A stretch of DNA of 64,000 bases. It comes from Acidobacteriota bacterium (GTDB lineage: Bacteria > Acidobacteriota > Terriglobia > UBA7540). Below, piece by piece: positions 7,706 through 17,021 of this stretch. How positions within the stretch are numbered: position 1 is the stretch's first letter; each line of letters opens with the position of its first letter. The notes under the pieces are model-generated. The model was given only the letters and a program-made list of their open reading frames with translations, ran no database searches and was not told the origin of the DNA. A program made the translations under genes and the position numbers. The stretch is taken from positions 18,444-82,443 of the forward strand of contig JAJYLL010000008.1 of the NCBI GenBank assembly GCA_021787735.1. Reading direction: 5' to 3'.

Positions 7706-9742
7706 CTAGTCCGAGACCCGGTACAAAGCCAGGACCTGGCCGGGAACAATGACAGACCCATACAGATGATTCCACTCGCGGATCTGGGCGACCGTCACCT
7801 TGAAATGGTTTGCAATGTCCGTCAGCGTATCACCCCGGCGAATCCGGTAGTGGTAAATAGAACGGTGATTCTTCCTGGCAGGGTGATTGGAAGCAACCTC
7901 TTTCGCATGACTCCCACCGCCGATTTTCAACACTCGGCCGGCAACAATCGAATGCCCATTCAAATGATTCCAGCGGCAAAGGTCATCGACGCTTACATGG
8001 AAATGGCTGGCGACACCTCCGAGTGTGTCGCCTCTCTGAATACGGTAAATGCGGACGCCATTGCGAACTTCGGCTTTGTATTCGGTCCGACGCTCAGGCG
8101 TCTCGATTGCGTGCCCAAACACCTGCAGGGTTCTCCCGGCAACGATCACCGAACCCCGCAGATGGTTCCAACGGCGCAGGCTTGCAACACTCACATGAAA
8201 ACGGTGGGCGATGGCGCCGAGCGTATCACCGCTCCGGATTCGGTAGCGGTAATAACGGCCCCTTCGATAGAGAGGTTCTCGCCCGGGCGGAAGAGGAAGG
8301 ATCAGGTAGGTGCCGGCTTCCGGGTCATCGCCCGGGTCAAGATGATTGGCTTCCGCGAGGGCGATACGTGTCACCCGATACTTCTGCGCAATGGCAGCAA
8401 GAGTGTCGCCGTCCTCCACCTTTACGGCCCGCCACCAGATACGCTTTGCGGGAGGTACTTCCGCAATGCGCTTCTCATACAGACCCTTGGTCCCATGAGG
8501 AAGGTTGAGAACGTAAGCGCTCTGGTTCAGCGGGGTAGCCCACGTCAAAAGACTCGGATTGAGCCTCTCCAACTCTTTGACAGGCTGATCTAGAAGTTCG
8601 GCCACGAGCCGAAGGTCGGTCGGGACCGTGACAACAACTTGATCTGGATCCAGCGGAGCATCCGGCGGGACCTCGAACCCGTAAGCACCAGGGTCCTTGG
8701 CAATCAACGCCGTGGCAATGAAAATCGGAACATAGTTCTGGGTTTCCTGCGGTAAGGCATGTAATTCGCGGAGTTTCCAATAATTTGCATAACCTGTCCG
8801 CTCAATGGCACGCTGGACGTTCAACGGGCCGGCGTCGTAGGCGGCCATCGCAAGGTACCAGTCCCCGAACTCTTTATAGAGGTCCCTCAGATGCCGGGCC
8901 GCGGCGTCCGTCGATTTTATCGGGTCTTCGCGCTGGTCCTCATACTGGTCGAGTACCAGTCCGTATTCCCGGGCGCGTGATGCCATGAACTGCCAGATGC
9001 CCGTTGCACCGGCTTTGGAAACAGCATGGGGGTTGAAACCGCTTTCCGCCGCCGCCAGGTAGATCAAGTCCCGCGGCAATCCGTACTTGCGGAGAACACC
9101 GGCGATCATTGGCCCGTACATTCCGACCCTCTTCAGAATATTCTCAATGTAGCCCTGCCCTCCATTTTGAAAGTACGTGAGGAAGCTCAGTACATAGTCG
9201 TTCGTAACCAGCGGAAGGTCTGAACGCACTGAAATCAATTCCTGCTCAGCCCGTTGTCTGACCCTGGGATCTACAGGGAAAGTGAGCTCTGCAAAAGATT
9301 CGATAGGCGGGGGCTCATAATCGTGCTGGCTCAAAGTGTCACCGTTGGCCGACGCTGAAGCCTCAAGCCCGTAAGTATTTTCGACAAGTTTGTTAAATTC
9401 TGCGCTAAGCCGGCTGTTGTTCTGGATGTCCTCCCCGGACTCCAGCAGCAGGCTGAGGGCACTATCAAAATCCTGTTTAGCCTGTTGCAGGTTCCCGGTG
9501 TGGTACTCTTTCATGCCTTCGCCGTAAACGGCGTCAACCTTCGCAATCAGGGCTCCGACCGGGTCAGGAGCCACCTGCTTCACAGGGGTATTGGGAGGCA
9601 CAGTCTTAGCGACAGGGAACTGGGCCGGAGGGGGGACATTCGAAACCGGAGGTGTAACCGCAACTTTCTTGTTACCGGAACTGCACGAACCCAATGCAAG
9701 CACCACGGCCAAAATAAGAAAAACCAATCTGCTATTCTCCAA
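7706..9742 (-). CDS. mltD: MltD-like membrane-bound lytic transglycosylase with LysM repeats
   Basis: 678 residues. A lipoprotein signal (LAVVLALGSCSSG, lipid-carrying Cys near residue 20) anchors it to the outer membrane. The SLT domain (about 195-340) holds LAAAESGFNPHAVSKAGATGIWQFM, with Glu233 as the catalytic acid. Four LysM peptidoglycan-binding repeats follow, each starting with a YR(I/V)xxGDTL-type phrase (about residues 440-680); the last three are nearly identical. The enzyme cleaves peptidoglycan glycan strands to 1,6-anhydro ends. The reading frame begins with TTG at 9742, preceded by AGGAAGGA at good spacing. E. coli MltD has two LysM repeats, so the longer array is a difference. 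Confidence 0.93.
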   Translation of the reverse strand: MENSRLVFLILAVVLALGSCSSGNKKVAVTPPVSNVPPPAQFPVAKTVPPNTPVKQVAPDPVGALIAKVDAVYGEGMKEYHTGNLQQAKQDFDSALSLLLESGEDIQNNSRLSAEFNKLVENTYGLEASASANGDTLSQHDYEPPPIESFAELTFPVDPRVRQRAEQELISVRSDLPLVTNDYVLSFLTYFQNGGQGYIENILKRVGMYGPMIAGVLRKYGLPRDLIYLAAAESGFNPHAVSKAGATGIWQFMASRAREYGLVLDQYEDQREDPIKSTDAAARHLRDLYKEFGDWYLAMAAYDAGPLNVQRAIERTGYANYWKLRELHALPQETQNYVPIFIATALIAKDPGAYGFEVPPDAPLDPDQVVVTVPTDLRLVAELLDQPVKELERLNPSLLTWATPLNQSAYVLNLPHGTKGLYEKRIAEVPPAKRIWWRAVKVEDGDTLAAIAQKYRVTRIALAEANHLDPGDDPEAGTYLILPLPPGREPLYRRGRYYRYRIRSGDTLGAIAHRFHVSVASLRRWNHLRGSVIVAGRTLQVFGHAIETPERRTEYKAEVRNGVRIYRIQRGDTLGGVASHFHVSVDDLCRWNHLNGHSIVAGRVLKIGGGSHAKEVASNHPARKNHRSIYHYRIRRGDTLTDIANHFKVTVAQIREWNHLYGSVIVPGQVLALYRVSD

Positions 9743-9950
9743 CGTTTCCTTCCTCTCAGGCCATTCTCTTGTCTCCCAACCGCCTGGGAAACAACATAGG
9801 CAAATTTTACGTAGGCTCCCCTTGCGAGGTCAACCCAAAAGCCGCTATGACCACAGAATAGTATTGCCTCTTGAGCAAGCAGGGTGGGCGAGCGGAGAGT
9901 CACGTTGGTGCTAACCAGAGCGAAGCTGGTCGGTCACACTGCGGTTCGGT

Positions 9951-9956
9951 TATAAT
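9951..9956 (+). promoter_or_regulatory. Possible -10 box for the ABC exporter operon
   Basis: A perfect TATAAT lies 66 bases before the first exporter gene. No convincing -35 box is seen at 16-18 bases upstream, so this is a half-supported promoter. Confidence 0.35.
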
Positions 9957-10021
9957 CAAAGGTTATTGGGGCGACACAACGCCTACTGTCTGATTTCTGC
10001 TGCCATCAAACATAGGTATAC

Positions 10022-11767
10022 ATGCGAAACCCTCTTCGACCCCTGTTCCCGTATCTGGCTAAATACAAGAAGGGTTATGTGGTTGGCTTCGCCGCGCTCA
10101 TCATCACCCAGCTTGTTGGCGTCACCATTCCCCTGGTGATCAAAGAAGCGTTTGATGCCTTGACGCGAGGCGTCACCTCGCAAAGGCTCGCTTTTCTTGC
10201 CTTGCTCCTCCTGGGTATCGCACTGACGAAAGCGTTTTTTCAGTTTTGGATGCGCTGGATACTGATCGGGATTTCGCGTGATGTTGAGTACGACCTCCGC
10301 AACGACCTCTTCAAACACCTCATGCGCCAGGACACCCGTTATTACAACGAACATCGTACCGGCGACCTGATGGCGAAGCTGACCAACGATTTGACCGCTG
10401 TCCGAAATATTGTGGGGCCGGGCATCATGTACTCGGCTAACACCGTGGTCACCGGAATCGTTACGATCGCCCTGATGGCCCACCTGGACTTGCACCTGAC
10501 GCTGCTGGCACTGGCGCCTCTGCCACTGGCTTCGATTGCAGTCAAGTTCTTCGGACAACGGATCCATGAGAGCTTTGAGAAAATTCAGGCAATGTATTCG
10601 GAACTCACCGAAAAGGTGCGCGAAAACCTGGCTGGTGTCCGGTTGGTACGGTCCTTTCGCCAAGAAGATCCCGAGATGCGTCAGTTCGACCGCATGAACC
10701 AGATCTACGTGGAAAAGAACAAACGGCTGATCTGGATCACAAGCTTTCTGTGGCCTGCCCTGGCGTTGCTTTTCGCAATTTCCTTTCTGCTGATTCTGGT
10801 GGTCGGCGGAGAGCATGTGCTGTCTGGCAAGATAACTATTGGAACTTTCGCTGCGCTCAACATCTATCTCATGAACCTGATCTGGCCAATCGTCGCGCTT
10901 GGGTGGGTGACGAATATTATCCAGCGCGGTCTTGCTTCGATGGGGCGATTATGGACTATCTTCGCTGTTCAACCTGCCATTAATGACCGACTGGCCCCTG
11001 AACATCCTATCCAAGAGCTTAATGGCGAAATCGAGTTCCGTAACCTCACGTTCGCCTACAACGGATTCCCGATTCTCAAAGACATTAACCTGCATATTCC
11101 GGCCGGAAAGACCTTTGCCATCGTGGGGGCAACCGGGTCCGGCAAGACAACCCTTGCGGCGCTGGTGCCCCGCCTGTTTGACGCACCGGAGGGAGCAGTC
11201 CTCGTGGATGGAGTTCCGGTGCGCCATGTACCGCTCAGGACTTTGCGGTCGAACATCGGGTTTGTCCCGCAAGAAACATTTCTGTTCAGCGATTCAATCC
11301 GGGAAAACATCCGGTTTGGAGTACCCGGTTCTTCCGATAGCGAAGTGGAACACGCCGCCGAGGTTTCCAACATCCTGCCGGAGATTCTGAGTTTCCCCAA
11401 AGGGTTTGAATCTATGGTGGGAGAACGCGGACTGACGCTCTCCGGTGGCCAGAAGCAGCGAGTGGCCATCTCACGGGCGATCATTCGCAACCCGCGCATT
11501 CTGATCCTTGATGACGCGCTCTCGAGCGTTGATACTTACACGGAGGAAAAGATACTGCGGCACCTGACCGAAGTGATGGCCGGAAGAACGACAATACTGA
11601 TCTCGCATCGTGTCTCGACCATTCGCAATGCCGACGAGATTGTCGTCCTCCACGGGGGAACGATTGTGGAACGTGGCTCGCATGAAGAATTGCTGGCGAT
11701 GGACGGCCATTACGCGGAACTGTACAACAAACAATTAATCGAAGAATCACTTGAAAAGGAAATCTGA
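10022..11767 (+). CDS. ABC exporter half-transporter with degenerate ATPase site
   Basis: 581 residues: six transmembrane helices in the first ~310, then a nucleotide-binding domain with Walker A GATGSGKTT (about 370), signature LSGGQ (about 473) and Walker B ILILDDALSSVD. The residue after the Walker B aspartate is Asp instead of the catalytic Glu, so its own site should hydrolyse ATP poorly. The gene downstream has the opposite set (Glu kept, signature LSSGQ). Together this is the pattern of heterodimeric exporters such as TM287/288 and BmrCD, with one degenerate and one working site. Substrate unknown. The operon continues into lpxB, which could hint at lipid export, but this is only context. 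Confidence 0.92.
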   Translation: MRNPLRPLFPYLAKYKKGYVVGFAALIITQLVGVTIPLVIKEAFDALTRGVTSQRLAFLALLLLGIALTKAFFQFWMRWILIGISRDVEYDLRNDLFKHLMRQDTRYYNEHRTGDLMAKLTNDLTAVRNIVGPGIMYSANTVVTGIVTIALMAHLDLHLTLLALAPLPLASIAVKFFGQRIHESFEKIQAMYSELTEKVRENLAGVRLVRSFRQEDPEMRQFDRMNQIYVEKNKRLIWITSFLWPALALLFAISFLLILVVGGEHVLSGKITIGTFAALNIYLMNLIWPIVALGWVTNIIQRGLASMGRLWTIFAVQPAINDRLAPEHPIQELNGEIEFRNLTFAYNGFPILKDINLHIPAGKTFAIVGATGSGKTTLAALVPRLFDAPEGAVLVDGVPVRHVPLRTLRSNIGFVPQETFLFSDSIRENIRFGVPGSSDSEVEHAAEVSNILPEILSFPKGFESMVGERGLTLSGGQKQRVAISRAIIRNPRILILDDALSSVDTYTEEKILRHLTEVMAGRTTILISHRVSTIRNADEIVVLHGGTIVERGSHEELLAMDGHYAELYNKQLIEESLEKEI

Positions 11768-11779
11768 ATAGGCAATCTG

Positions 11780-13639
11780 ATGGCGGACAGTCTTCACGAA
11801 GAAGAAGTTCTCGGGAAAGCGTATGACGCGCACCTGATGCGGCGGCTTCTGGCCTACCTGCGTCCCTACCGGCAGGTGGTGTTTTTTGCGTTGATTGCCA
11901 TCTTTTTGTACGGCTTGCTGCAGGCGGTACCCCCCTATCTGATGGGATTGGAAATCGACCGCTATCTCGACCCCACGAAAAGACATCAAATTCCGCAGGG
12001 TCTGCTGCATTTCCTCAGCGCGAATCCCCGTACCGGCATCCTTCAAATCGCATTTGCCATCTTTCTGCCGACTGTTCTGCTGACTTTTATCCTGCAATTT
12101 GCCCAGACTTTCGCCATGCAACTGGTTGGCCAGAAGGTCATGTACGATCTGCGCAAGCAGGTTTTCGAGCATCTACAGCGTTTGCAGATGAGCTATTTTG
12201 ACCGCAATCCCGTGGGTAGGCTGGTCACTCGAGTAACCACAGACATCGACGTTCTCAACGATATGTTCGCCTCCGGCGTGGTGGCCGTCTTTGGCGATTT
12301 CTTCACGCTGGTCAGCATCATGGTGGTTATGCTGAAGCTCGATTGGAGACTCGCGCTGCTCACCTTTGCCGTCCTGCCCCTGATCATTTTGGCCACGGCC
12401 CTTTTCCGGAAAGCGGTAAGGGAATCCTACCGCCGGATCCGGCTTGCTATCGCCCGCATCAACTCCTACCTTCAGGAACACATCACAGGTATGTCTGTGC
12501 TGCAACTCTTCAATCGCGAAGAGAGGAGCTATGAAGAATTCCAAAAGATCAATGGCGCATACCTGAAAGCTTATAAAGACTCCATCCTGGCCTACGGACT
12601 GTTTTACCCCACGGTTGAGTTCCTTGGTGTCCTGGCCATCGTCATCATCCTGTACAAGGGTGGCGACATGATCATGGGCGGAACGCTGACCGTCGGGACG
12701 GCCATCGCCTTCATCCAGTATTCGCAACGTTTCTTCCGGCCGATCCAGGACCTCAGCGACAAATACAACATTCTTCAGTCCGCAATGGCCAGCTCCGAAC
12801 GGATCTTCAAGGTTCTGGACACTCCAGTGTTGATTTCCGACCCCGCCAGACCCCAAAAGCCCGCAGCGCCTCGCGGCCCGGTAGAATTTCGCAACGTCGG
12901 GTTTGCCTACCGGGACAATCACCGCGTGCTGGAAAACGTCTCTTTTACGATCGAGCCTGGAGAGACCGTCGCGGTGGTGGGCCACACGGGCGCGGGCAAG
13001 ACAACCCTGACCAACCTCTTGCTGCGTTTTTACGACGTCCAGGAAGGCAGCATCCTGTTCGACGGGGTGGACATTCGCGAACTCAGTCTGCACGAGCTTC
13101 GCAGCAATTTTGGAATTGTATTGCAGGACCCGTTTCTCTTCTCCGGCACGATTACCAGCAACATCCGGCTGGGGACCGAGGGCATCTCCGATGAGCAAGT
13201 CCGCGACGCAGCCCGTCGCGTCAACATGCTAGATTTCATCGAAAGTCTCCCCGGCGGTTTCGAAGAGCCAGTCAGGGAGCGCGGGGCCACGCTCTCATCG
13301 GGTCAGAAGCAACTGCTCTCCTTCGCACGGGCGCTGGCACACGACCCGAAAATCCTGATTCTGGACGAGGCGACCTCAAGCGTTGACCCCGAAACCGAAC
13401 ACATGATCCGCGAGGGGTTGAAGCGACTGCTTGAAAACCGCACTTCGCTCGTTATCGCGCACCGCCTGTCGACCATCCAGAATGCTTCAAAGATTATCGT
13501 GATGCACAAAGGGCGCGTTCGCGAAGTCGGGACTCATCAGGAGTTACTGCGTTTGAAAGGAATTTATTTCAAGCTTTATCAGCTCCAATACAAGGACCAG
13601 GAACTCCTGGCTCCTGCCGAACCGGCACCCGGATCATGA
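11780..13639 (+). CDS. ABC exporter half-transporter with canonical ATPase site
   Basis: 619 residues, about 40 longer than its partner because of an N-terminal extension and an insert after TM1 (PTKRHQIPQGLLHFLSANPRTG). Walker A GHTGAGKTT (about 400), signature LSSGQ (about 505, second Gly replaced by Ser) and Walker B ILILDEATSSVD with the catalytic Glu. Its Walker motifs face the normal LSGGQ of the partner, making the active site; its altered signature faces the partner's degenerate Walker B. It starts 12 bases after the first gene and overlaps lpxB by four bases (ATGA), so translation of all three is coupled. Confidence 0.92.
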   Translation: MADSLHEEEVLGKAYDAHLMRRLLAYLRPYRQVVFFALIAIFLYGLLQAVPPYLMGLEIDRYLDPTKRHQIPQGLLHFLSANPRTGILQIAFAIFLPTVLLTFILQFAQTFAMQLVGQKVMYDLRKQVFEHLQRLQMSYFDRNPVGRLVTRVTTDIDVLNDMFASGVVAVFGDFFTLVSIMVVMLKLDWRLALLTFAVLPLIILATALFRKAVRESYRRIRLAIARINSYLQEHITGMSVLQLFNREERSYEEFQKINGAYLKAYKDSILAYGLFYPTVEFLGVLAIVIILYKGGDMIMGGTLTVGTAIAFIQYSQRFFRPIQDLSDKYNILQSAMASSERIFKVLDTPVLISDPARPQKPAAPRGPVEFRNVGFAYRDNHRVLENVSFTIEPGETVAVVGHTGAGKTTLTNLLLRFYDVQEGSILFDGVDIRELSLHELRSNFGIVLQDPFLFSGTITSNIRLGTEGISDEQVRDAARRVNMLDFIESLPGGFEEPVRERGATLSSGQKQLLSFARALAHDPKILILDEATSSVDPETEHMIREGLKRLLENRTSLVIAHRLSTIQNASKIIVMHKGRVREVGTHQELLRLKGIYFKLYQLQYKDQELLAPAEPAPGS

Positions 13640-14793
13640 CCAGAAACTGTTTCTTGATAGTTGCCGGAGAACGTTCCGGTGACATGTATGGAGGGGAACT
13701 GGCCCAGGCGCTTAAGGCCAGAATCGCGGGCGCCGGGGTGTTCGGCTGCGGCGGTGAGGCCATGCGCTCGGCCGGCGTTGAGACCGTAGTCGATATCCAT
13801 CAGGTCGCTCTCATCGGAATCTCCGAGGTCGTATCCGGCCTGCCGAGGGCCTACCACGCAATGCAGAGCCTAGTGGCAGATGCAGCCAGGAGAAAGCCGG
13901 CGGCCGCAATCCTGATTGATTCTCCATCACTCAACCTGCGGCTGGCAGAACGTTTGAAAAAGCACAACATTCCCGTCATCTATTTTGTCAGCCCCCAGAT
14001 CTGGGCCTGGAAAAAATGGAGGATCAAAAAGATCAAAGCCTGTGTTGACCTGATGCTCTGCCTTTTCGATTTCGAAACCGAAATCTACCAGAAAGCAGGA
14101 GTTCCCGTGCAGTGCGTAGGCCATCCGCTGGTGGATATGGCAACCCCAAGCCAGACCCGTGAGGAATTCTTCAAGTCCGCCCACCTTGATCTCAATACTC
14201 CCACGGTGGCACTACTGCCCGGCAGCCGTAGAACAGAGGTGAAGTTCAATCTCCCGACAATGCTGGAGGCCGCAGATCAGGTGGCAAAGTCTCGCAACGT
14301 CCAATTTGCCGTCGCATGCGCCCCCACTATTGATCCCCAGTGGCTTGAATCGATCACAGCCCACGGTTACACGGGCAAAGCACCCCTGCACGTTCTTAGC
14401 AACGCGACACGCGAAGCCCTGCGATACGCAAACGCCGCCGTTGTCGCCAGCGGAACAGCCACGATTGAGGCGGCACTGCAGGAATGCCCAATGGTTGTTG
14501 TTTACCGGGTCTCCGCCTTCACTGCAATGTGCGCAAGAATTCTGATCAACGTTCCCTTCTACAGCATGGTGAACCTGCTGGCCGGCCGCATGGCAGTCCC
14601 GGAACTTATCCAGAACGACTTCACGGCCGACCGACTGGCATCCCAGTTGCAATATTTGATGGATGATGGGGCAGCCCGGAGCAAGATGGTCGAGGAACTG
14701 CAACACGTCCGGCTGCGGCTCGGCAAGGGAGGCGCAATTGGCCGTGCCGCGGATGCCATAAGCCGTCACCTTAAAGGGTCAAGGCATCCCTGA
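13636..14793 (+). CDS. lpxB: Lipid-A-disaccharide synthase LpxB
   Basis: 385 residues, standard length. It joins UDP-2,3-diacylglucosamine to lipid X to make the lipid A disaccharide on the inner face of the inner membrane. Motifs in order: AGERSGD near residue 10, GISEV near 60, IDSPSLNLRLA near 95, FVSPQIWAWKK near 118 and LLPGSRRTEV near 195, all typical of LpxB. The ATG overlaps the stop of the upstream ABC exporter gene in ATGA. Presence of LpxB implies an LPS-bearing outer membrane. No other lpx gene is present in the window, so it is separated from the usual lpxD-fabZ-lpxA-lpxB cluster. Confidence 0.95.
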   Translation: MTRNCFLIVAGERSGDMYGGELAQALKARIAGAGVFGCGGEAMRSAGVETVVDIHQVALIGISEVVSGLPRAYHAMQSLVADAARRKPAAAILIDSPSLNLRLAERLKKHNIPVIYFVSPQIWAWKKWRIKKIKACVDLMLCLFDFETEIYQKAGVPVQCVGHPLVDMATPSQTREEFFKSAHLDLNTPTVALLPGSRRTEVKFNLPTMLEAADQVAKSRNVQFAVACAPTIDPQWLESITAHGYTGKAPLHVLSNATREALRYANAAVVASGTATIEAALQECPMVVVYRVSAFTAMCARILINVPFYSMVNLLAGRMAVPELIQNDFTADRLASQLQYLMDDGAARSKMVEELQHVRLRLGKGGAIGRAADAISRHLKGSRHP

Positions 14794-14809
14794 AGGGCGG
14801 TGGGAGCAT

Positions 14810-15003
14810 CATTGAGATTAGGGTGCGTTGACTCCGGGGCAATCAAAGTGTAGTTTTTCTCGGACAACCGTTCCATCGCCCCGCTGGGAAATGTATCATC
14901 AAAATGCAATGCGTTTTCATTTGAAAGGCTTGAGACCTCTATGACACTTGCCGCATTATTTCGCCGATCCACGGGCACATTGAGACAACGCACCCTAAAC
15001 GCC
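14810..15003. repeat. Two copies of a short segment with the central 13-mer inverted
   Basis: Copy 1: CATTGAGA (14810-14817), TTAGGGTGCGTTG (14818-14830), ACTCC (14831-14835). Copy 2: CATTGAGA (14978-14985), CAACGCACCCTAA (14986-14998), ACGCC (14999-15003). The flanks are in the same orientation while the middle 13 bases are exact reverse complements. The first copy follows lpxB; the second lies within codons 13-21 of the M1-like gene. Origin or function unknown. Confidence 0.75.
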
Positions 15004-16968
15004 TGCCGCCCGAAAGCGGTGTTCCTGCTGGCATTCTTATTTCTATGCGGTTTCCCGAGCGTTCTTGCGGCTGATCCGGCTCAGTTCGTGGTTACAAAGT
15101 ACAATCTGACCGTGCAGTTGTTCCCAACCACACATATCCTTGACGGTACCGCCAAGGTTGATTTCGTACCGCAAACCAGCATCAGCCAGCTCAACTTTGA
15201 ACTGAACAGCGCCTTGCGGGTTCAGAAGGTAGTGGACTCGACGGGAGCAAGCGTCCCCTTCCAGCAGAACGGATTGAGCCTTCAGGTCAGTCTTTCGAAC
15301 CCTGTCACACAAGGACAAGCTTCATCCATCACCGTTAGTTACAAGGGAGGTCTAGGGACAGCAGAAGGAAGCCCCGTCGAGGGGCTAAAGCTCTCATATG
15401 TGGGCCCAGAAGGCTCTTACTTGCTCTACCCCGGGCGTTGGTTCCCGGTAGTCAGCCCGGGCTACCAGCGGTTTACGGCAGCGTTGCACGTCACCGTCCC
15501 CACCGGCGAAACGGTCATTGCATCTGGAGCACCGTTGCCGCCCGTGAACCAGGGCGAGAACACGACCTACTCATTCCAGTTCGATCAGTCATCTTTCCCC
15601 GGCACCTTTTATGCAGGCGAATACTCGATGCAGCATGAGAGCGCTTTTGGAGCCAACGTCTACCTCTTCCTGAAAAAGGGCCATGAGAATTACGCGGCGG
15701 ATTATGGAGCGACGGCAGCAAAAATCCTGAGCTTTTTCTCCAGCAAGTTCGGATCACTTCCGAATGGCAATCTGGCCATCGTCGAGATTGCAAACGACAC
15801 TGTGGGCGGTTATTCCTCGCCCGGCATTGTCGCTCTTGCCTCACGGGGATTTTCCGAGCCCGTGAATGAACAACTCCTGGCGCATGAAATCTCGCGCCAA
15901 TGGTGGCGATGTTATGTCAGCCCCGCAACACCGGATGACGCCTTTCTCGACGACGGGATTTCACTCTATTCGGCGGCACTCTACATCCAGCAATCACAGG
16001 GTGAGACAGCGTTTGAGAACCTGATGCACAGCACCGCTATCGGGGCCCTCACCCACGAAGAGACTGCCCCTATCAGCCAGGCGGGATCACTTCAGCCTTT
16101 TACCCCACAATATGAATCCATTGTTGCGCAAAAGGGCGCGATGGTTTTCCACATGTTGCGATGGGTTATCGGCGACGCCGCGTTTACCAAAACCCTCCAG
16201 GATGTAGTTCAGCAGTACGCGTGGAAATCCATCACGACATTGGAATTTGAGAAAGCCGCTGAGCAGGCCAGCAATGATAAATTGACGTACTTTTTTGCCC
16301 AATGGGTCAGTTCCACCGGCGTGCCGCAGTTCAAAGATTCCTGGGCCATTTACCGCGTCGGGAACCACTACCAGGTGGTGGGCAAAATCCAGCAGGACCT
16401 CGATATCTTCCGGATGCCAGTGGAGGTTCGAGTGAATTCCGAGGGCCGCAGACCGATCAATGAACGCGTCGAGATGGTTGGCACCACGGCCGACTTTACG
16501 GTCAACACCGTCACCAGACCAACCCATGTGGAGATCGATCCGGGCAGCCACATCCTGAAGATGACCGACAAGATTCGTACCGAAGTCGAAATCGCCCGTG
16601 GCGACCAACTTGTTGCCGAACAGGCCTATCTGGAAGCAGTGAAGCAGTATCAGAAAGTTGTGGAACAGAACAGGAACGATTCACTCGCCCACTTCCGCCT
16701 GGGACAGATCTATTTTCGGCTTCACAATTACAACGCTGCAGCGGAGGAAATGCGGTCTGCTCTTGACGGAAACCTTCAGCCTAAGTGGATTGAAGTTTGG
16801 GCCCATTTGATCCTGGGCGAGATTTTTGACGCCACCGGCCAGCGCGACCGGGCCCTGAACGAGTATCAGCGGGCCTTGCAGACAAAGGACAATACTCAGG
16901 GCGCAATGGACCTGGCCGAGCAGTACATCAAGAAACCATACTCCGATCAGAGCCGCTCGATCGGGTAA
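14941..16968 (+). CDS. M1 aminopeptidase-like protein with lost zinc ligands and C-terminal TPR
   Basis: 675 residues. A signal peptide (residues about 24-43, AVFLLAFLFLCGFPSVLA) sends it to the periplasm. Residues 45-240 form the beta-rich N-terminal domain of gluzincins and 245-480 the catalytic-like domain. Where M1 enzymes have HExxH followed 19 residues later by Glu, this protein has H315-E316-I-S-R319 and Asp338 in LDDG. Two of three zinc ligands are therefore altered (His to Arg, Glu to Asp), so peptidase activity is doubtful. From about residue 550 there are two TPR-like repeats (EQAYLEAVKQYQKVVEQN, HFRLGQIYFRLHNYNAAAEEM). Likely a binding or scaffold protein. It follows lpxB after 147 bases and converges with the macrodomain gene. 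Confidence 0.85.
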   Translation: MTLAALFRRSTGTLRQRTLNACRPKAVFLLAFLFLCGFPSVLAADPAQFVVTKYNLTVQLFPTTHILDGTAKVDFVPQTSISQLNFELNSALRVQKVVDSTGASVPFQQNGLSLQVSLSNPVTQGQASSITVSYKGGLGTAEGSPVEGLKLSYVGPEGSYLLYPGRWFPVVSPGYQRFTAALHVTVPTGETVIASGAPLPPVNQGENTTYSFQFDQSSFPGTFYAGEYSMQHESAFGANVYLFLKKGHENYAADYGATAAKILSFFSSKFGSLPNGNLAIVEIANDTVGGYSSPGIVALASRGFSEPVNEQLLAHEISRQWWRCYVSPATPDDAFLDDGISLYSAALYIQQSQGETAFENLMHSTAIGALTHEETAPISQAGSLQPFTPQYESIVAQKGAMVFHMLRWVIGDAAFTKTLQDVVQQYAWKSITTLEFEKAAEQASNDKLTYFFAQWVSSTGVPQFKDSWAIYRVGNHYQVVGKIQQDLDIFRMPVEVRVNSEGRRPINERVEMVGTTADFTVNTVTRPTHVEIDPGSHILKMTDKIRTEVEIARGDQLVAEQAYLEAVKQYQKVVEQNRNDSLAHFRLGQIYFRLHNYNAAAEEMRSALDGNLQPKWIEVWAHLILGEIFDATGQRDRALNEYQRALQTKDNTQGAMDLAEQYIKKPYSDQSRSIG

Positions 16969-17021
16969 GGCGCAGCTAAACTCTCGACCGTGGCGAGACC
17001 TTTTCAAGCCTTCGCAGCGTT

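Noticed and set aside
12173..13198. 341-codon open frame on the minus strand
   Set aside because: Antisense to the second ABC exporter gene; composition is His/Asp/Gln-rich without a domain.
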